From a virus, in IMG/VR virus record IMGVR_UViG_3300013093_001662, positions 1-20,960 of that record: 20,960 bases of DNA; one strand, given 5' to 3'. A program made the position numbers and the translations under genes. Below are positions 7,195 through 14,571 of the stretch, piece by piece (position 1 is the first letter of the stretch; the number at the start of each line of letters is the position of its first letter). A model generated the notes under the pieces. The model was given only the letters and a program-made list of their open reading frames with translations. It did no database searches and was not told the DNA's origin.

Positions 7195-7628
7195 CTACGG
7201 ACTGCGTGTGTTGCTAGTCGGTACATGATTAGTTTGCTCCAACGAGCCGCATCTTGACTGGTTACATGTACATCATAATGATCAGGTGCTTCGAACATTT
7301 TGTTAGTATCTGCAAACCGACCTTCACTAATAGTATCAACCCATACAGTAAGATCAGCACGAAAATGTTCACGCATCACTGCAAGAGGTGCCACAAAATC
7401 CGCTATCACATAGTCATCAGTTGACCTATCGGCAATAGCACTCATTCGAGTAGATTGACGAATTCGACCGTCTAGACTAAAATCCCAATCGTCGAACTTT
7501 TTTCTAATAGCATCGGCATTGAGCCAGGTTACGGTTTGACCCGCATTTTGTAGAGATTTTTGTAATTCTTCTGCCAGGGTAGTTTTGCCTGCGCCAGGTA
7601 ATCCCATGATCAAAATGCGGTGTGCCAT
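7191..7628 (-). CDS. cysC: Adenylylsulfate (APS) kinase-like P-loop kinase
   Basis: APS kinase converts adenylylsulfate plus ATP to PAPS, the sulfate donor of sulfotransferases. The 145-residue protein has Walker A GLPGAGKTT (9-17), LNADAIRKKF (36-45) matching the 'LDGDNVR' substrate segment of CysC, DGRIRQSTRMSAIAD (53-67) like 'DRxENIRRVxEVA', DFVAPLAVMREHFR (77-90) like 'FISPxRxxRE', and a late FADTNKMFEAP (105-115) resembling the 'G-x-DxPYEAP' tail of the family. It is shorter than typical CysC (about 200 residues) and some hallmark residues differ, so another small AAA_33-type kinase cannot be excluded. It begins 2 bases after the unknown 98-residue gene and shares its late promoter. Two sulfotransferase genes nearby (10337-11161, 15162-15950) give it an obvious customer. 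Confidence 0.72.
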   Translation of the reverse strand: MAHRILIMGLPGAGKTTLAEELQKSLQNAGQTVTWLNADAIRKKFDDWDFSLDGRIRQSTRMSAIADRSTDDYVIADFVAPLAVMREHFRADLTVWVDTISEGRFADTNKMFEAPDHYDVHVTSQDAARWSKLIMYRLATHAVRS

Positions 7629-7630
7629 TA

Positions 7631-7927
7631 TTAACCGTTTAAGATTGTAGTAACTTGAGCAATAAGATCTAGGTTATTCCAAGTATCGCGCACCGCATCA
7701 TACGCATCATTTTGCCATACTATAACACCACGACGACTAGCACCGCGTGTGTAAGTAGATCCGTCTGGATTAGTTTCTGTAGTAAATGGGCCTAATTCTA
7801 CTTCAGCACGTACTTCGCGATTAGCCACATTCTCGTGCATTTCTGTAACCTTAAATTCTGTTGTAACAATACGTTCTGTTAATACCACTTCGTTGGTTAG
7901 TGTACCAATATCTAAAATTCCTGCCAT
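7631..7927 (-). CDS. Unknown 98-residue late protein
   Basis: I do not recognise a family. The protein is soluble-looking, beta-rich and acidic, with Val/Thr/Glu alternation (EVVLTERIVTTEFKVTEMHE, then REVRAEVELGPF), a central NPDGSTYTRGASRRGVIVW turn region and a helical end (YDAVRDTWNNLDLIAQVTTI). There is no signal peptide or membrane segment. It has the best translation signals in its neighbourhood: AGGAGAAC at 7932-7939 before the ATG, and a late element AATAAATA at 7949-7956. High late expression suggests a minor virion or assembly protein. The APS kinase follows after 2 bases and should be co-transcribed. Confidence 0.7.
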   Translation of the reverse strand: MAGILDIGTLTNEVVLTERIVTTEFKVTEMHENVANREVRAEVELGPFTTETNPDGSTYTRGASRRGVIVWQNDAYDAVRDTWNNLDLIAQVTTILNG

Positions 7928-7948
7928 GATAGTTCTCCTGTTATCCTA

Positions 7949-7956
7949 TATTTATT
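7949..7956 (-). promoter_or_regulatory. Putative late promoter for the 98-residue protein and APS kinase
   Basis: Minus strand reads AATAAATATAGG, 21 bases before the ATG at 7927, with AGGAGAAC (7932-7939) between. Spacing fits a T4-type late promoter followed by a short leader. It lies in the 32-base gap after the stop of the glycosyltransferase gene at 7960, so it would re-initiate transcription inside a long minus-strand stretch. Confidence 0.6.
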
Positions 7957-7959
7957 GGG

Positions 7960-8682
7960 TTATGAGTACAATGATTTAATTTCGTCTGGAACTGCTGGTG
8001 CCTGCGGTGCAGGTTGCGGAGTTAGACTAGCGGCAAAATCTGCTGCGTAGATATTACCCGCAATGTTTGCACAGGTTGATGCAGGATTTAACCAAATTTC
8101 AAATCCAAGATCGCGTATCTTATTTGCCAATACGATGCCTTCACTAAAGAATCTACCGTATTGTGTATTGGTGTCAAATACATTCTTTACTTCATTGCCT
8201 GTGGGATTTGTAATAGATAGATTAGAATCATTTAGAGCATCTACTAGTTTCTTACTAAGTTTAATCATCGAAGTACTGGCATAGTTTACTTTAATATAGC
8301 CGTTGGCATCTTGCTGAATCTCAGTGCCAATCTCTAGATCAAATACTGCGTTTGTTCCTGATTTCTTAACGCAGGGCAAGGCCGCAGCATCATACGGTGA
8401 ATTGATAATATCTAATAATGCGTTTGCATCCCAGGCCATATTGTGATCAACGAATACTATACTTTCGTATTCTTGTCCAGATACGATTGCCAGTAATTCA
8501 TTCTTGGCCACAACTGCTGACGAAATATCATTGATAAACAAAGGTATAAGTCTAATGTTACTCAGTGGACTCTGTTTGATTGTATCTGATAGACTGTGTA
8601 CATAGAATGATTCTAGTGTGTTGTTAGGACAATGTGTGCCTATGAACACAGTTCTTAGTGTTGGTTGTTGTACTGCTTCCAT
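7960..8682 (-). CDS. Glycosyltransferase-fold paralogue with degenerate active site
   Basis: This 240-residue protein is a diverged tandem copy of its upstream neighbour (8684-9439). Aligned segments include FIGTHCPNNTLESFYVHSL versus MIGSPSYDGKLDVWYVNSL, and IVFVDHNMAW versus LIWIDTDIEW. The metal-binding DxD (D78-T-D80 in the neighbour) is D79-H-N81 here; the neighbour's SED (182-184) is SEG (180-182), and its C-G-H near the end is C-A-N. Loss of several likely metal and catalytic positions suggests a pseudo-enzyme, a partner subunit, or a changed reaction. The C-terminus adds a Pro/Ala-rich tail (TPQPAPQAPAVPDE). The ATG lies 1 base after the neighbour's stop, with AAGGGAAGA as ribosome site, so the pair is translationally coupled. 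Confidence 0.65.
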   Translation of the reverse strand: MEAVQQPTLRTVFIGTHCPNNTLESFYVHSLSDTIKQSPLSNIRLIPLFINDISSAVVAKNELLAIVSGQEYESIVFVDHNMAWDANALLDIINSPYDAAALPCVKKSGTNAVFDLEIGTEIQQDANGYIKVNYASTSMIKLSKKLVDALNDSNLSITNPTGNEVKNVFDTNTQYGRFFSEGIVLANKIRDLGFEIWLNPASTCANIAGNIYAADFAASLTPQPAPQAPAVPDEIKSLYS

Positions 8683-8683
8683 A

Positions 8684-9439
8684 TTATCTTCCCTTTAAAT
8701 ATCTGTTTAAGTAACTAATACCATTAGTTGTAGGTGGTGGCGGAGTAATCGATGGTTTGAATTTAGTATTAAACCATTGTAAGAAATTACCTGTATATTT
8801 CTTACCACCTACATGTCCGCAGGTCATTGTCGAATCTAGGTAAATGTCAAATCCACCTTCATTTATTAATCTCTTACATACCCATATATCTTCGCTGATC
8901 AAATCATTGTTGCGAATAGCAACATCAAATGCCCATCGTTTTTCTAATCCACCTTTTTCAGTTTCAATATATGGTGGGCTATTGTCCCATAACCATTGAC
9001 ATGCTCGACGACTAAATCTTAAGAATCCTGTGCCAAGGCCGCCGACCTTCATTAGGCCATTAGCATCAATCTCACCAGTGTTATTACCTAAGTTTAACAC
9101 ATATTGTTCTACTGTGTCACCTTTTTTTGGATAAGTTCCGCCAACGATATCAACAGGGTGATCTAGTAAACGATAAAACCATTCTGGCTCCCATTCTATA
9201 TCAGTGTCAATCCATATTAAATCATCGCAGTCCTGTGCTAGAGCCATTGCTAGTGTATCATTGCGGCAGCGTTGTATCAGTGCATCAAAGCTGACCCAGA
9301 TTGGTATTACTTCAACGTTGTGTCGATCTGCTAGTTTCATAGTTTGTATTAGACTGTTTACATACCAAACATCAAGTTTGCCATCGTAGCTAGGCGATCC
9401 GATCATAACTCTACGTTTTTTGTTTACTGATTCTGTCAA
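8684..9439 (-). CDS. GT-A fold glycosyltransferase
   Basis: A 251-residue glycosyltransferase with a GT-A architecture: N-terminal strand VMIGSPSYDG (11-20), then CRNDTLAMALAQDCDDLIWI, then the metal/nucleotide-sugar DxD motif IDTDIEW (77-83). ISEDIWVCKRLINEGG (181-196) resembles the acidic acceptor-site helix, and CGHVGG (207-212) carries a His typical of the third metal ligand. Such enzymes transfer sugar from a nucleotide sugar to a glycan or protein; donor and acceptor are not predictable. The start ATG overlaps the end of the GT4 gene by 29 bases. It is the apparently active member of a tandem pair with the gene immediately downstream. Confidence 0.78.
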   Translation of the reverse strand: MTESVNKKRRVMIGSPSYDGKLDVWYVNSLIQTMKLADRHNVEVIPIWVSFDALIQRCRNDTLAMALAQDCDDLIWIDTDIEWEPEWFYRLLDHPVDIVGGTYPKKGDTVEQYVLNLGNNTGEIDANGLMKVGGLGTGFLRFSRRACQWLWDNSPPYIETEKGGLEKRWAFDVAIRNNDLISEDIWVCKRLINEGGFDIYLDSTMTCGHVGGKKYTGNFLQWFNTKFKPSITPPPPTTNGISYLNRYLKGR

Positions 9440-10337
9440 AGAAATCTCTCCATTCTATCATTCTATAATCCCAGGTCCAAAACCTGTTGTAATAATTCAC
9501 CTGTGCTACTAGTTTAGATTGGTTAGCGGTTGACCAATATTCATCTATTGCCCGATTTAACACAGGTGCGTAATCTCGTGCCATTTGTTTACGGTCTGGA
9601 TTGTAGGGAACAAATGTAGCCCACTGTGCGCAGGTTTCATAAAGTGCGCCGTAATCACTGACTACCATTTGACAGCCCGATGCACCTGCTTCGATTGCTG
9701 ATATACAACTAGTTTCTTCAAACATACTAGGATAGGCAAATATGTGTGCATTTTGTAAGGCTTTGCGCACTCCAGCGTTACTAGCATATCCCATATAATT
9801 TACATTTGGCATGGCCTTGGCACGATCAAATATCCATGTAAATTGACTGCCATAACTGGTATGAAAGAAATCACCATAGATTGTAGTAGACGAAAAAACA
9901 TCTAACTCTACATCATCTCTACCTAACATTTCAAATGCATCTAATAATACATCTAATCCACGCCATGGTGTTGATGTATAGATTAATTTAAGTTTTTCTG
10001 TACGAACTTTTGGTTTATGTTCAAACGGATACACGGCATTTTTGACCACATGCGACTTATGTTGATGCGGTATGTTAAATTTATTACGAAACTTATCATA
10101 ACACCAATGCGAAACATACACAAAATGATCAATACTATCTACGAACTGTTGATCTGCCATTAGAGCAACATTTTCTTCATTCCAATTTAACTGTTGCCAA
10201 AGTACATTAATTTTATTTGGATCAACCGAAGATGGATCACAGGTACTTAATATGAAATTAATATTAGAAGGCCACGATCCTCCTAGATTAGCCAATAATG
10301 CTTGATATGCTAATTCACTTCCGCCTGCTGGTTTCAT
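9411..10337 (-). CDS. GT4-type (GT-B fold) glycosyltransferase
   Basis: A 308-residue retaining-type glycosyltransferase. The nucleotide-sugar half is clear: KLKLIYTSTPWRGLDVLLDAF (near 116-135), NVNYMGYASNAGVRKALQ, then AHIFAYPSMFEETSCISAIE, in which E208 and E216 form the E-x7-E signature of GT4. The protein begins directly at the Gly-rich acceptor loop (KPAGGSELAYQALL), so the usual first beta strand is absent; that is seen in other short phage and metagenomic members as far as I know. The ATG overlaps the sulfotransferase stop (TAATG). It sits in a four-gene overlapping unit: sulfotransferase, this gene and the two GT-A paralogues. Confidence 0.85.
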   Translation of the reverse strand: MKPAGGSELAYQALLANLGGSWPSNINFILSTCDPSSVDPNKINVLWQQLNWNEENVALMADQQFVDSIDHFVYVSHWCYDKFRNKFNIPHQHKSHVVKNAVYPFEHKPKVRTEKLKLIYTSTPWRGLDVLLDAFEMLGRDDVELDVFSSTTIYGDFFHTSYGSQFTWIFDRAKAMPNVNYMGYASNAGVRKALQNAHIFAYPSMFEETSCISAIEAGASGCQMVVSDYGALYETCAQWATFVPYNPDRKQMARDYAPVLNRAIDEYWSTANQSKLVAQVNYYNRFWTWDYRMIEWRDFFDRISKQKT

Positions 10338-11161
10338 TAACCAATCCAGTTAATTTGACGTTTGATATGATCAAAATTATATTTCCAAAACGAACTCTGC
10401 GAATATTGTAACCATAAATCTTCAGGTAATATCGGTTTACGTAGGGTAAATTCTACTCGACGTTTGACTGTATGCAGTCCTGAAATTTTAGCCTGTTCGT
10501 CAAACTCGTCATAGCTATCTTCTACGTTTTCAAAATCGTGTTCGTACCAAGGTTCGCCAAGAAATTCATAAATTCGTTTCATTGTGTCTAGAGGATTCTT
10601 AGCCAGTGCTTCGTAATCAACTACACAGATCATATCCCTGTCATCTGAGTAGACCACTTGTTTAACATTGGCCAACGGTCCAAGCACATATCCTGCTTGG
10701 TTTTGATATTCGCCCATTAACATTCGAGTACGTTCGTACACTGTGCCAAGGTCTTGGTGATTATAAAGTGGTTTGATTGTGAATGGATTCTTTGAATTAA
10801 GTTTTTCAAAACTATCAAGTATCCAAGGAATATCACGCACACATACAATAACTTTAGAGTCTGGATATAATGCACGAACTAACGATGTATTAGCAGACCA
10901 TCCTCTATTGGTATTGAAACAAACTTCGTTGCTATCTTTATAATATGTATCAACAATACCTCGCATGATTTCTTGTTGCTTTTCTTCATTACATTGTGCT
11001 GCCATTCCAACAGATTGGCTCACTGTTGAGGTGATACTTTTAATGAAATCTAACAGTGGATCAGAAATATCTGCTGTAAATCTTGGATTTTGTTTTAGTA
11101 TTGCTGACAGTAATGTTGAGCCTGCTCGAGGTAGGCCTGATATAAAGTGATATTTTTTCAT
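10337..11161 (-). CDS. PAPS-dependent sulfotransferase (first copy)
   Basis: Transfers sulfate from PAPS to a hydroxyl or amine of a glycan, peptide or small molecule. The 5'-phosphosulfate loop SGLPRAGST is at residues 8-16. The 3'-phosphate-binding segment KVIVCVRDIPWILDSFEK (103-120) has R109 and S117 with the expected 7-residue gap. MICVVDYEALAKNP and the following YEFLGEPWYEHDF are typical of the C-terminal region of the Sulfotransfer families, and the 274-residue length is normal. There is no signal peptide or membrane segment, so it is cytoplasmic. It is the first gene of a unit with three glycosyltransferase-type genes. No convincing sigma70 promoter was found in the 60 bases upstream; the divergent HAD gene shares that gap. 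It is paralogous to 15162-15950. Confidence 0.9.
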   Translation of the reverse strand: MKKYHFISGLPRAGSTLLSAILKQNPRFTADISDPLLDFIKSITSTVSQSVGMAAQCNEEKQQEIMRGIVDTYYKDSNEVCFNTNRGWSANTSLVRALYPDSKVIVCVRDIPWILDSFEKLNSKNPFTIKPLYNHQDLGTVYERTRMLMGEYQNQAGYVLGPLANVKQVVYSDDRDMICVVDYEALAKNPLDTMKRIYEFLGEPWYEHDFENVEDSYDEFDEQAKISGLHTVKRRVEFTLRKPILPEDLWLQYSQSSFWKYNFDHIKRQINWIG

Positions 11162-11164
11162 CGG

Positions 11165-11193
11165 TTGTAGTTTCTATTAAATACCTATATAAT
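11165..11193 (+). promoter_or_regulatory. Possible sigma70 promoter for the HAD gene
   Basis: TATAAT at 11188-11193 is a perfect -10 box; TTGTAG at 11165-11170 is a weak -35 (3 of 6), with a 17-base spacer. The HAD gene starts 28 bases downstream with AGAGGA (11212-11217) as ribosome site. The gap is AT-rich, so the -10 could be fortuitous. Confidence 0.45.
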
Positions 11194-11221
11194 TACTACT
11201 AATTATCAATTAGAGGATGCT

Positions 11222-11899
11222 ATGGCAAGATTTAGTGTAGAACGTAATATGGTTCCTGCTCAGGAGCAACAATTAAGTGTAGCATCAAATGATCAACTGA
11301 TCAATGGTCAATTGAATTTTCCTGCTACTTTTGACAAATTTACTATCGGGTTAGATCGCGATGGAGTATTAAACGAACTAGGTGGTATTATTGACACCCC
11401 CGATAAGTATGTGCCTATTGCTAATTCTGCTCGCGCAGTGGCTATCATGCGTTCATTAGGACATAAGATTTGTGTATTGCACGATCAGCCACTGATATCA
11501 CAAAAGAAAATTACCATTCCTCAGGTAGAAACACTTAATCAAGTGATGCTGAACACGTTTGGTGCTGCTGGATGTATCAGCATTGACGGCATTTACTACA
11601 ATACATCAAATAAGAAAGAAGATGATTACGCCAAACCCAAGACCGGGTTAATTAAGCATGCAGAAGGCACATTGCCCGGTGTTAATTTCAAAGGTGGTGT
11701 GTATGTTGGTGATTCTATTGAAGATTTGATCATGGCTGACAAAGCCGGCGCAACACCCGTGTTAGTGCTTACTGGTAATGGTCAAAAAACACTAGCAAAA
11801 TTAGATAGCTTAATTTATAAGATGCTTAAGCCAAAGGTTCAAATATTTGATAACCTTATGGCCTACGCTCTTAACCTTGCTTCACTAACAACTTCTTAA
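11222..11899 (+). CDS. HAD-superfamily phosphatase, GmhB/HisB-like, with altered motifs
   Basis: A 225-residue protein whose core fits the HAD fold. Motif I is GLDRDGVLN (43-51; D45 nucleophile, D47 acid/base), motif III Lys lies in AKPKTGL (137-143), and motif IV is VGDSIEDLIMADKAG (162-176). The DRDGVLN form and the later KP resemble GmhB (heptose bisphosphate phosphatase) and HisB-N, suggesting a sugar-phosphate substrate. However, motif II, normally V-V-T-N-Q, reads V-L-H-D-Q (85-89), and the zinc-binding Cys cluster of GmhB is absent. About 40 extra residues precede the domain. It is the only plus-strand gene within the glycan region; its 3' end overlaps the convergent carbamoyltransferase by 29 bases. 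Role in heptose or other sugar-nucleotide supply is inference. Confidence 0.72.
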   Translation: MARFSVERNMVPAQEQQLSVASNDQLINGQLNFPATFDKFTIGLDRDGVLNELGGIIDTPDKYVPIANSARAVAIMRSLGHKICVLHDQPLISQKKITIPQVETLNQVMLNTFGAAGCISIDGIYYNTSNKKEDDYAKPKTGLIKHAEGTLPGVNFKGGVYVGDSIEDLIMADKAGATPVLVLTGNGQKTLAKLDSLIYKMLKPKVQIFDNLMAYALNLASLTTS

Positions 11900-13559
11900 T
11901 ATCAGGCATATACATATAACTGATATCGCAGTTTGTCAGTGTATGTATAGCATCCTGTACAGTTTCAACCAACGGTTCTCCTGCTAGATTAAAGCTAGTA
12001 TTAAACACCACAGGCACTCCTGTCATCTCAAAAAACTCATTAATCACTGCATAGTACGCAGGGTTATCAGTTTGCTTAACAGTTTGTACACGACAAGTTC
12101 CATCAACGTGCGTAATTGCAGGTAGTTGTCCTACTTTAGCCGCAGTTAAATTTACAGCATACATCATAAATGGGCTTTCGGACATGCCCCGTAGGTCAAA
12201 CCATTCTGCTGCATGTTCTGCTAGTGCTGATCCGGCAAATGGACGGAACCATTCGCGACCTTTGACCTTGTTCACATAGTCTTTACCATCACTTCTACGT
12301 GGATCAAACATGATTGAGCGATTACCTAATGCTCTAGGACCTGCTTCTGCTGCTCCTTGGAACATGGCCACAATGTTGCCTCTAAACAGCAATTCTGCTA
12401 CATCTGCGGCAGTAGCATCTATCAATGAGAAATTACTTGGTAAATTCATACCTTCGTATACTGGTTGTGCGCCAAGATATAAGGTAGTAAGTGGTTCTTT
12501 CACGGTACTCTTGCTGTGTTCGTACCAAGCAAGTTTAGCCAACCCAACACTTGTGCCTCCGTCGTGGCTAATCGGATCAACATAGATGTTAAGATTAGGA
12601 AAGCGACTTAGATAGTAGTAGTTTGCTACACAATTTAACCCATATCCGCCAGCAATAACAATATTAGTTTCACCTGTGGCTGCTGCGGCACGCTCAATTA
12701 GGTCACCAATTAACCTTTGTGTTTCGTCTTGTACTCGCCATGCAAGATTTTTTTCAGTATCAGTGACTTTAGTAAAGTCGCAATGCCACTCTTTTGGATC
12801 ACGGGTTTGTTGTAGATTAGGATATCGATTGACATCAATAAACGCACCTGCTGGATAGCGAGGAATTAATGCGTTCTTATTACCTTTTCCATTGACAAAT
12901 AATTCAGGAATAGCACTATCTGATTTGCCGTAAGGTGCTAGGCCCATGGTCTTGCCAGCTTCAATAAAGCCAAACCCGAGGTATTGACTGACTGCTTCGT
13001 AGGCCTTGGTAATGGTTACACTGTTATCAAATTCTTGTACACCGTTACTATAGTAGAATGTATTACCATCAGCATAGCGTTTATACAATGGTTGTAAGGG
13101 TTCAGTGTAGGAACATTTGTAAACACTTTCTGTTTCATATCCACTGACTGTATTACCTTGCTCGTCTACTGAGGCTGTGTGTTTACTGCCAGCACCATCA
13201 ACAATAATAGCAATAGCTGTGTCAAATCCTGAATTGTAGAACGCACCTGCGGCATGACCAAGATGATGCTGGTGGCCTAAATTAGTTGATTTAATCTTAG
13301 GATTATATTTGCGTGCTAGAGCAGTGTAGGGATCTTCCATGGTCCATGGCAAGATAGGTAATTCAGCAGTAGTACCACCGATGATGATCTCATCTACTGG
13401 ATAACGTTCTAGGATGTACAACATAGCCCTGAAAGGATTTCCGTCATATTTCATGCGAGAAAGACGTTCTTCTTCGCAATAATAGACTATTTTTCCGTCA
13501 ATTATGAGTGCTGCTGAGCCATTATGGCCTGGTGAAACTCCAAGGACTGAATATGACAT
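11871..13559 (-). CDS. Carbamoyltransferase (NodU/CmcH/TobZ family)
   Basis: A 562-residue enzyme predicted to transfer a carbamoyl group from carbamoyl phosphate, through carbamoyl-adenylate, to a hydroxyl of a sugar. The Kae1-like N-terminal domain shows VLGVSPGHNGSAALI (5-19), EEERLSR (29-35), the His-rich metal site HQHHLGHAAG (96-105), IIVDGAGS (118-125) and AGGYGLNCVAN (303-313). The YrdC-like C-terminal domain shows QGAAEAGPRALGNRSI (401-416) and GREWFRPFA (434-442), with VVFNTSFNLAGEPLV near the end. Domain order and length are normal for the family, with no damage seen. The ATG overlaps the GT9 stop by 1 base (TAATG), so both share the promoter at 14515-14543. Members occur in other T4-like phages. 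Confidence 0.92.
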   Translation of the reverse strand: MSYSVLGVSPGHNGSAALIIDGKIVYYCEEERLSRMKYDGNPFRAMLYILERYPVDEIIIGGTTAELPILPWTMEDPYTALARKYNPKIKSTNLGHQHHLGHAAGAFYNSGFDTAIAIIVDGAGSKHTASVDEQGNTVSGYETESVYKCSYTEPLQPLYKRYADGNTFYYSNGVQEFDNSVTITKAYEAVSQYLGFGFIEAGKTMGLAPYGKSDSAIPELFVNGKGNKNALIPRYPAGAFIDVNRYPNLQQTRDPKEWHCDFTKVTDTEKNLAWRVQDETQRLIGDLIERAAAATGETNIVIAGGYGLNCVANYYYLSRFPNLNIYVDPISHDGGTSVGLAKLAWYEHSKSTVKEPLTTLYLGAQPVYEGMNLPSNFSLIDATAADVAELLFRGNIVAMFQGAAEAGPRALGNRSIMFDPRRSDGKDYVNKVKGREWFRPFAGSALAEHAAEWFDLRGMSESPFMMYAVNLTAAKVGQLPAITHVDGTCRVQTVKQTDNPAYYAVINEFFEMTGVPVVFNTSFNLAGEPLVETVQDAIHTLTNCDISYMYMPDIKKLLVKQG

Positions 13560-14497
13560 TAAGGTACCTTACGTTCAATATCTGCTACAATTTCATTGTA
13601 GATTGTTTGCAGTTCTTGTTCGCTAAAGTCAGCCATGCGATCGTTACTGCGATCTGCTAGTATGCTGTCAAGTCCTGTGATACGAATAGGACTGTATTTC
13701 TTAGCGCCTGGTTTTTCTATAATTTGGAAGAAATCCGGATAGCTGGTATTAATTGGGAATGTACTACCAAAGATAACAGTACCTGGTGTGTTAGTTGCTC
13801 GAGCCATATGTTGCCCCACGCTGTCTACTCCAACAAAATAATCAGCTGCGTCAATAAGTGCAGCCCACATACGTAGGTCAGTGGTGTTTGGCAGTTTAAC
13901 TGTGTAGGTATCTGTTACAATTTGGAACTGTGGTTCACCAAAAAATACTAGATTGTAACGTGCTGATAGTTTTTGTACTAGACTAATGTAAGCATCTGGA
14001 CTTAGACTGCGACTGGCTGTGTCAACAATGTCTACACGATCTAACGTAGCACCACGACCAAATGGTTGAATAACCACGGTCTTGGATTTTTGTTGTTGCG
14101 TCTTAACATCAGCAATGGTGTTTACTGCCCACTTTTCTTCAGCTTTGTTAAACAGCATAATTGGTGCGCCTAGATCACTATGATCTGTAGTATTGTTAAT
14201 CTCACAATCAAAACCTTCTACTAGACTAATTTCCTGGCGGAAGTATGCTGGAAGTTTATATGGCTCCGGAGTAATCAACTCGTCGCACAGGGAAATAACA
14301 TTATCCCAAACGCCCTTGGTGTCGGCACCGTAGGTACGATCTTGTAGTTCTGGAATACTCCATAGTAAGTTATCCCATGCTGGGATAATCACTGCCCAAT
14401 CTTTGCTGGGATTTAGTCTACCGTATTTGAGTAATGCTGGAATTGCTGCGATAACACGACCTGCTCCGCCGTCGATATAGAAAACTGTACTAGCCAT
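13559..14497 (-). CDS. GT9-like (heptosyltransferase-type) glycosyltransferase
   Basis: A 312-residue GT-B protein. The N-terminal loop GGAGRVIAAIPAL (10-22) corresponds to the 'G-x-GD-x-x-x-x-x-P' acceptor loop of GT9, with Arg instead of Asp. KTVVIQPFGRGA (139-150) opens the nucleotide-sugar domain. DYFVGVDSVGQHMARATNTP (219-238), followed by GTVIFGSTFP, is the classic GT9 'D-x-x-x-x-x-D-S-x-x-x-H-x-A' site, in the ADP-heptose:LPS heptosyltransferase superfamily. The specific donor is unknown. The start follows AAAGGATC at 14502-14509 and a near-perfect sigma70 promoter. It is the first gene of a two-gene unit with the carbamoyltransferase. Confidence 0.82.
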   Translation of the reverse strand: MASTVFYIDGGAGRVIAAIPALLKYGRLNPSKDWAVIIPAWDNLLWSIPELQDRTYGADTKGVWDNVISLCDELITPEPYKLPAYFRQEISLVEGFDCEINNTTDHSDLGAPIMLFNKAEEKWAVNTIADVKTQQQKSKTVVIQPFGRGATLDRVDIVDTASRSLSPDAYISLVQKLSARYNLVFFGEPQFQIVTDTYTVKLPNTTDLRMWAALIDAADYFVGVDSVGQHMARATNTPGTVIFGSTFPINTSYPDFFQIIEKPGAKKYSPIRITGLDSILADRSNDRMADFSEQELQTIYNEIVADIERKVP

Positions 14498-14514
14498 AAT
14501 GATCCTTTTTTCTT

Positions 14515-14543
14515 AGTATACAACTAATTTATCACTGTGTCAA
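14515..14543 (-). promoter_or_regulatory. Near-consensus sigma70 promoter for the GT9-carbamoyltransferase unit
   Basis: Minus strand has TTGACA (14538-14543), a 17-base spacer and TATACT (14515-14520, 5 of 6). The transcript would start near 14508, about ten bases before the ATG at 14497 with its AAGGA ribosome site. It lies in the 74-base gap after the six-gene unit upstream. Confidence 0.82.
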
Positions 14544-14571
14544 GTGGTGGTGCTAGGATTTAGATATTTGT

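Noticed and set aside
11162-11221. Minus-strand sigma70 promoter for the first sulfotransferase unit
   Set aside because: TTGATA is present, but no TATAAT-like box occurs at 16-18 bases; the best match is 20 bases away and weak.
14501-14514. T run considered as a terminator
   Set aside because: On the plus strand no gene reads into it and no stem precedes it; on the minus strand it is the A-rich leader containing the GT9 ribosome site.
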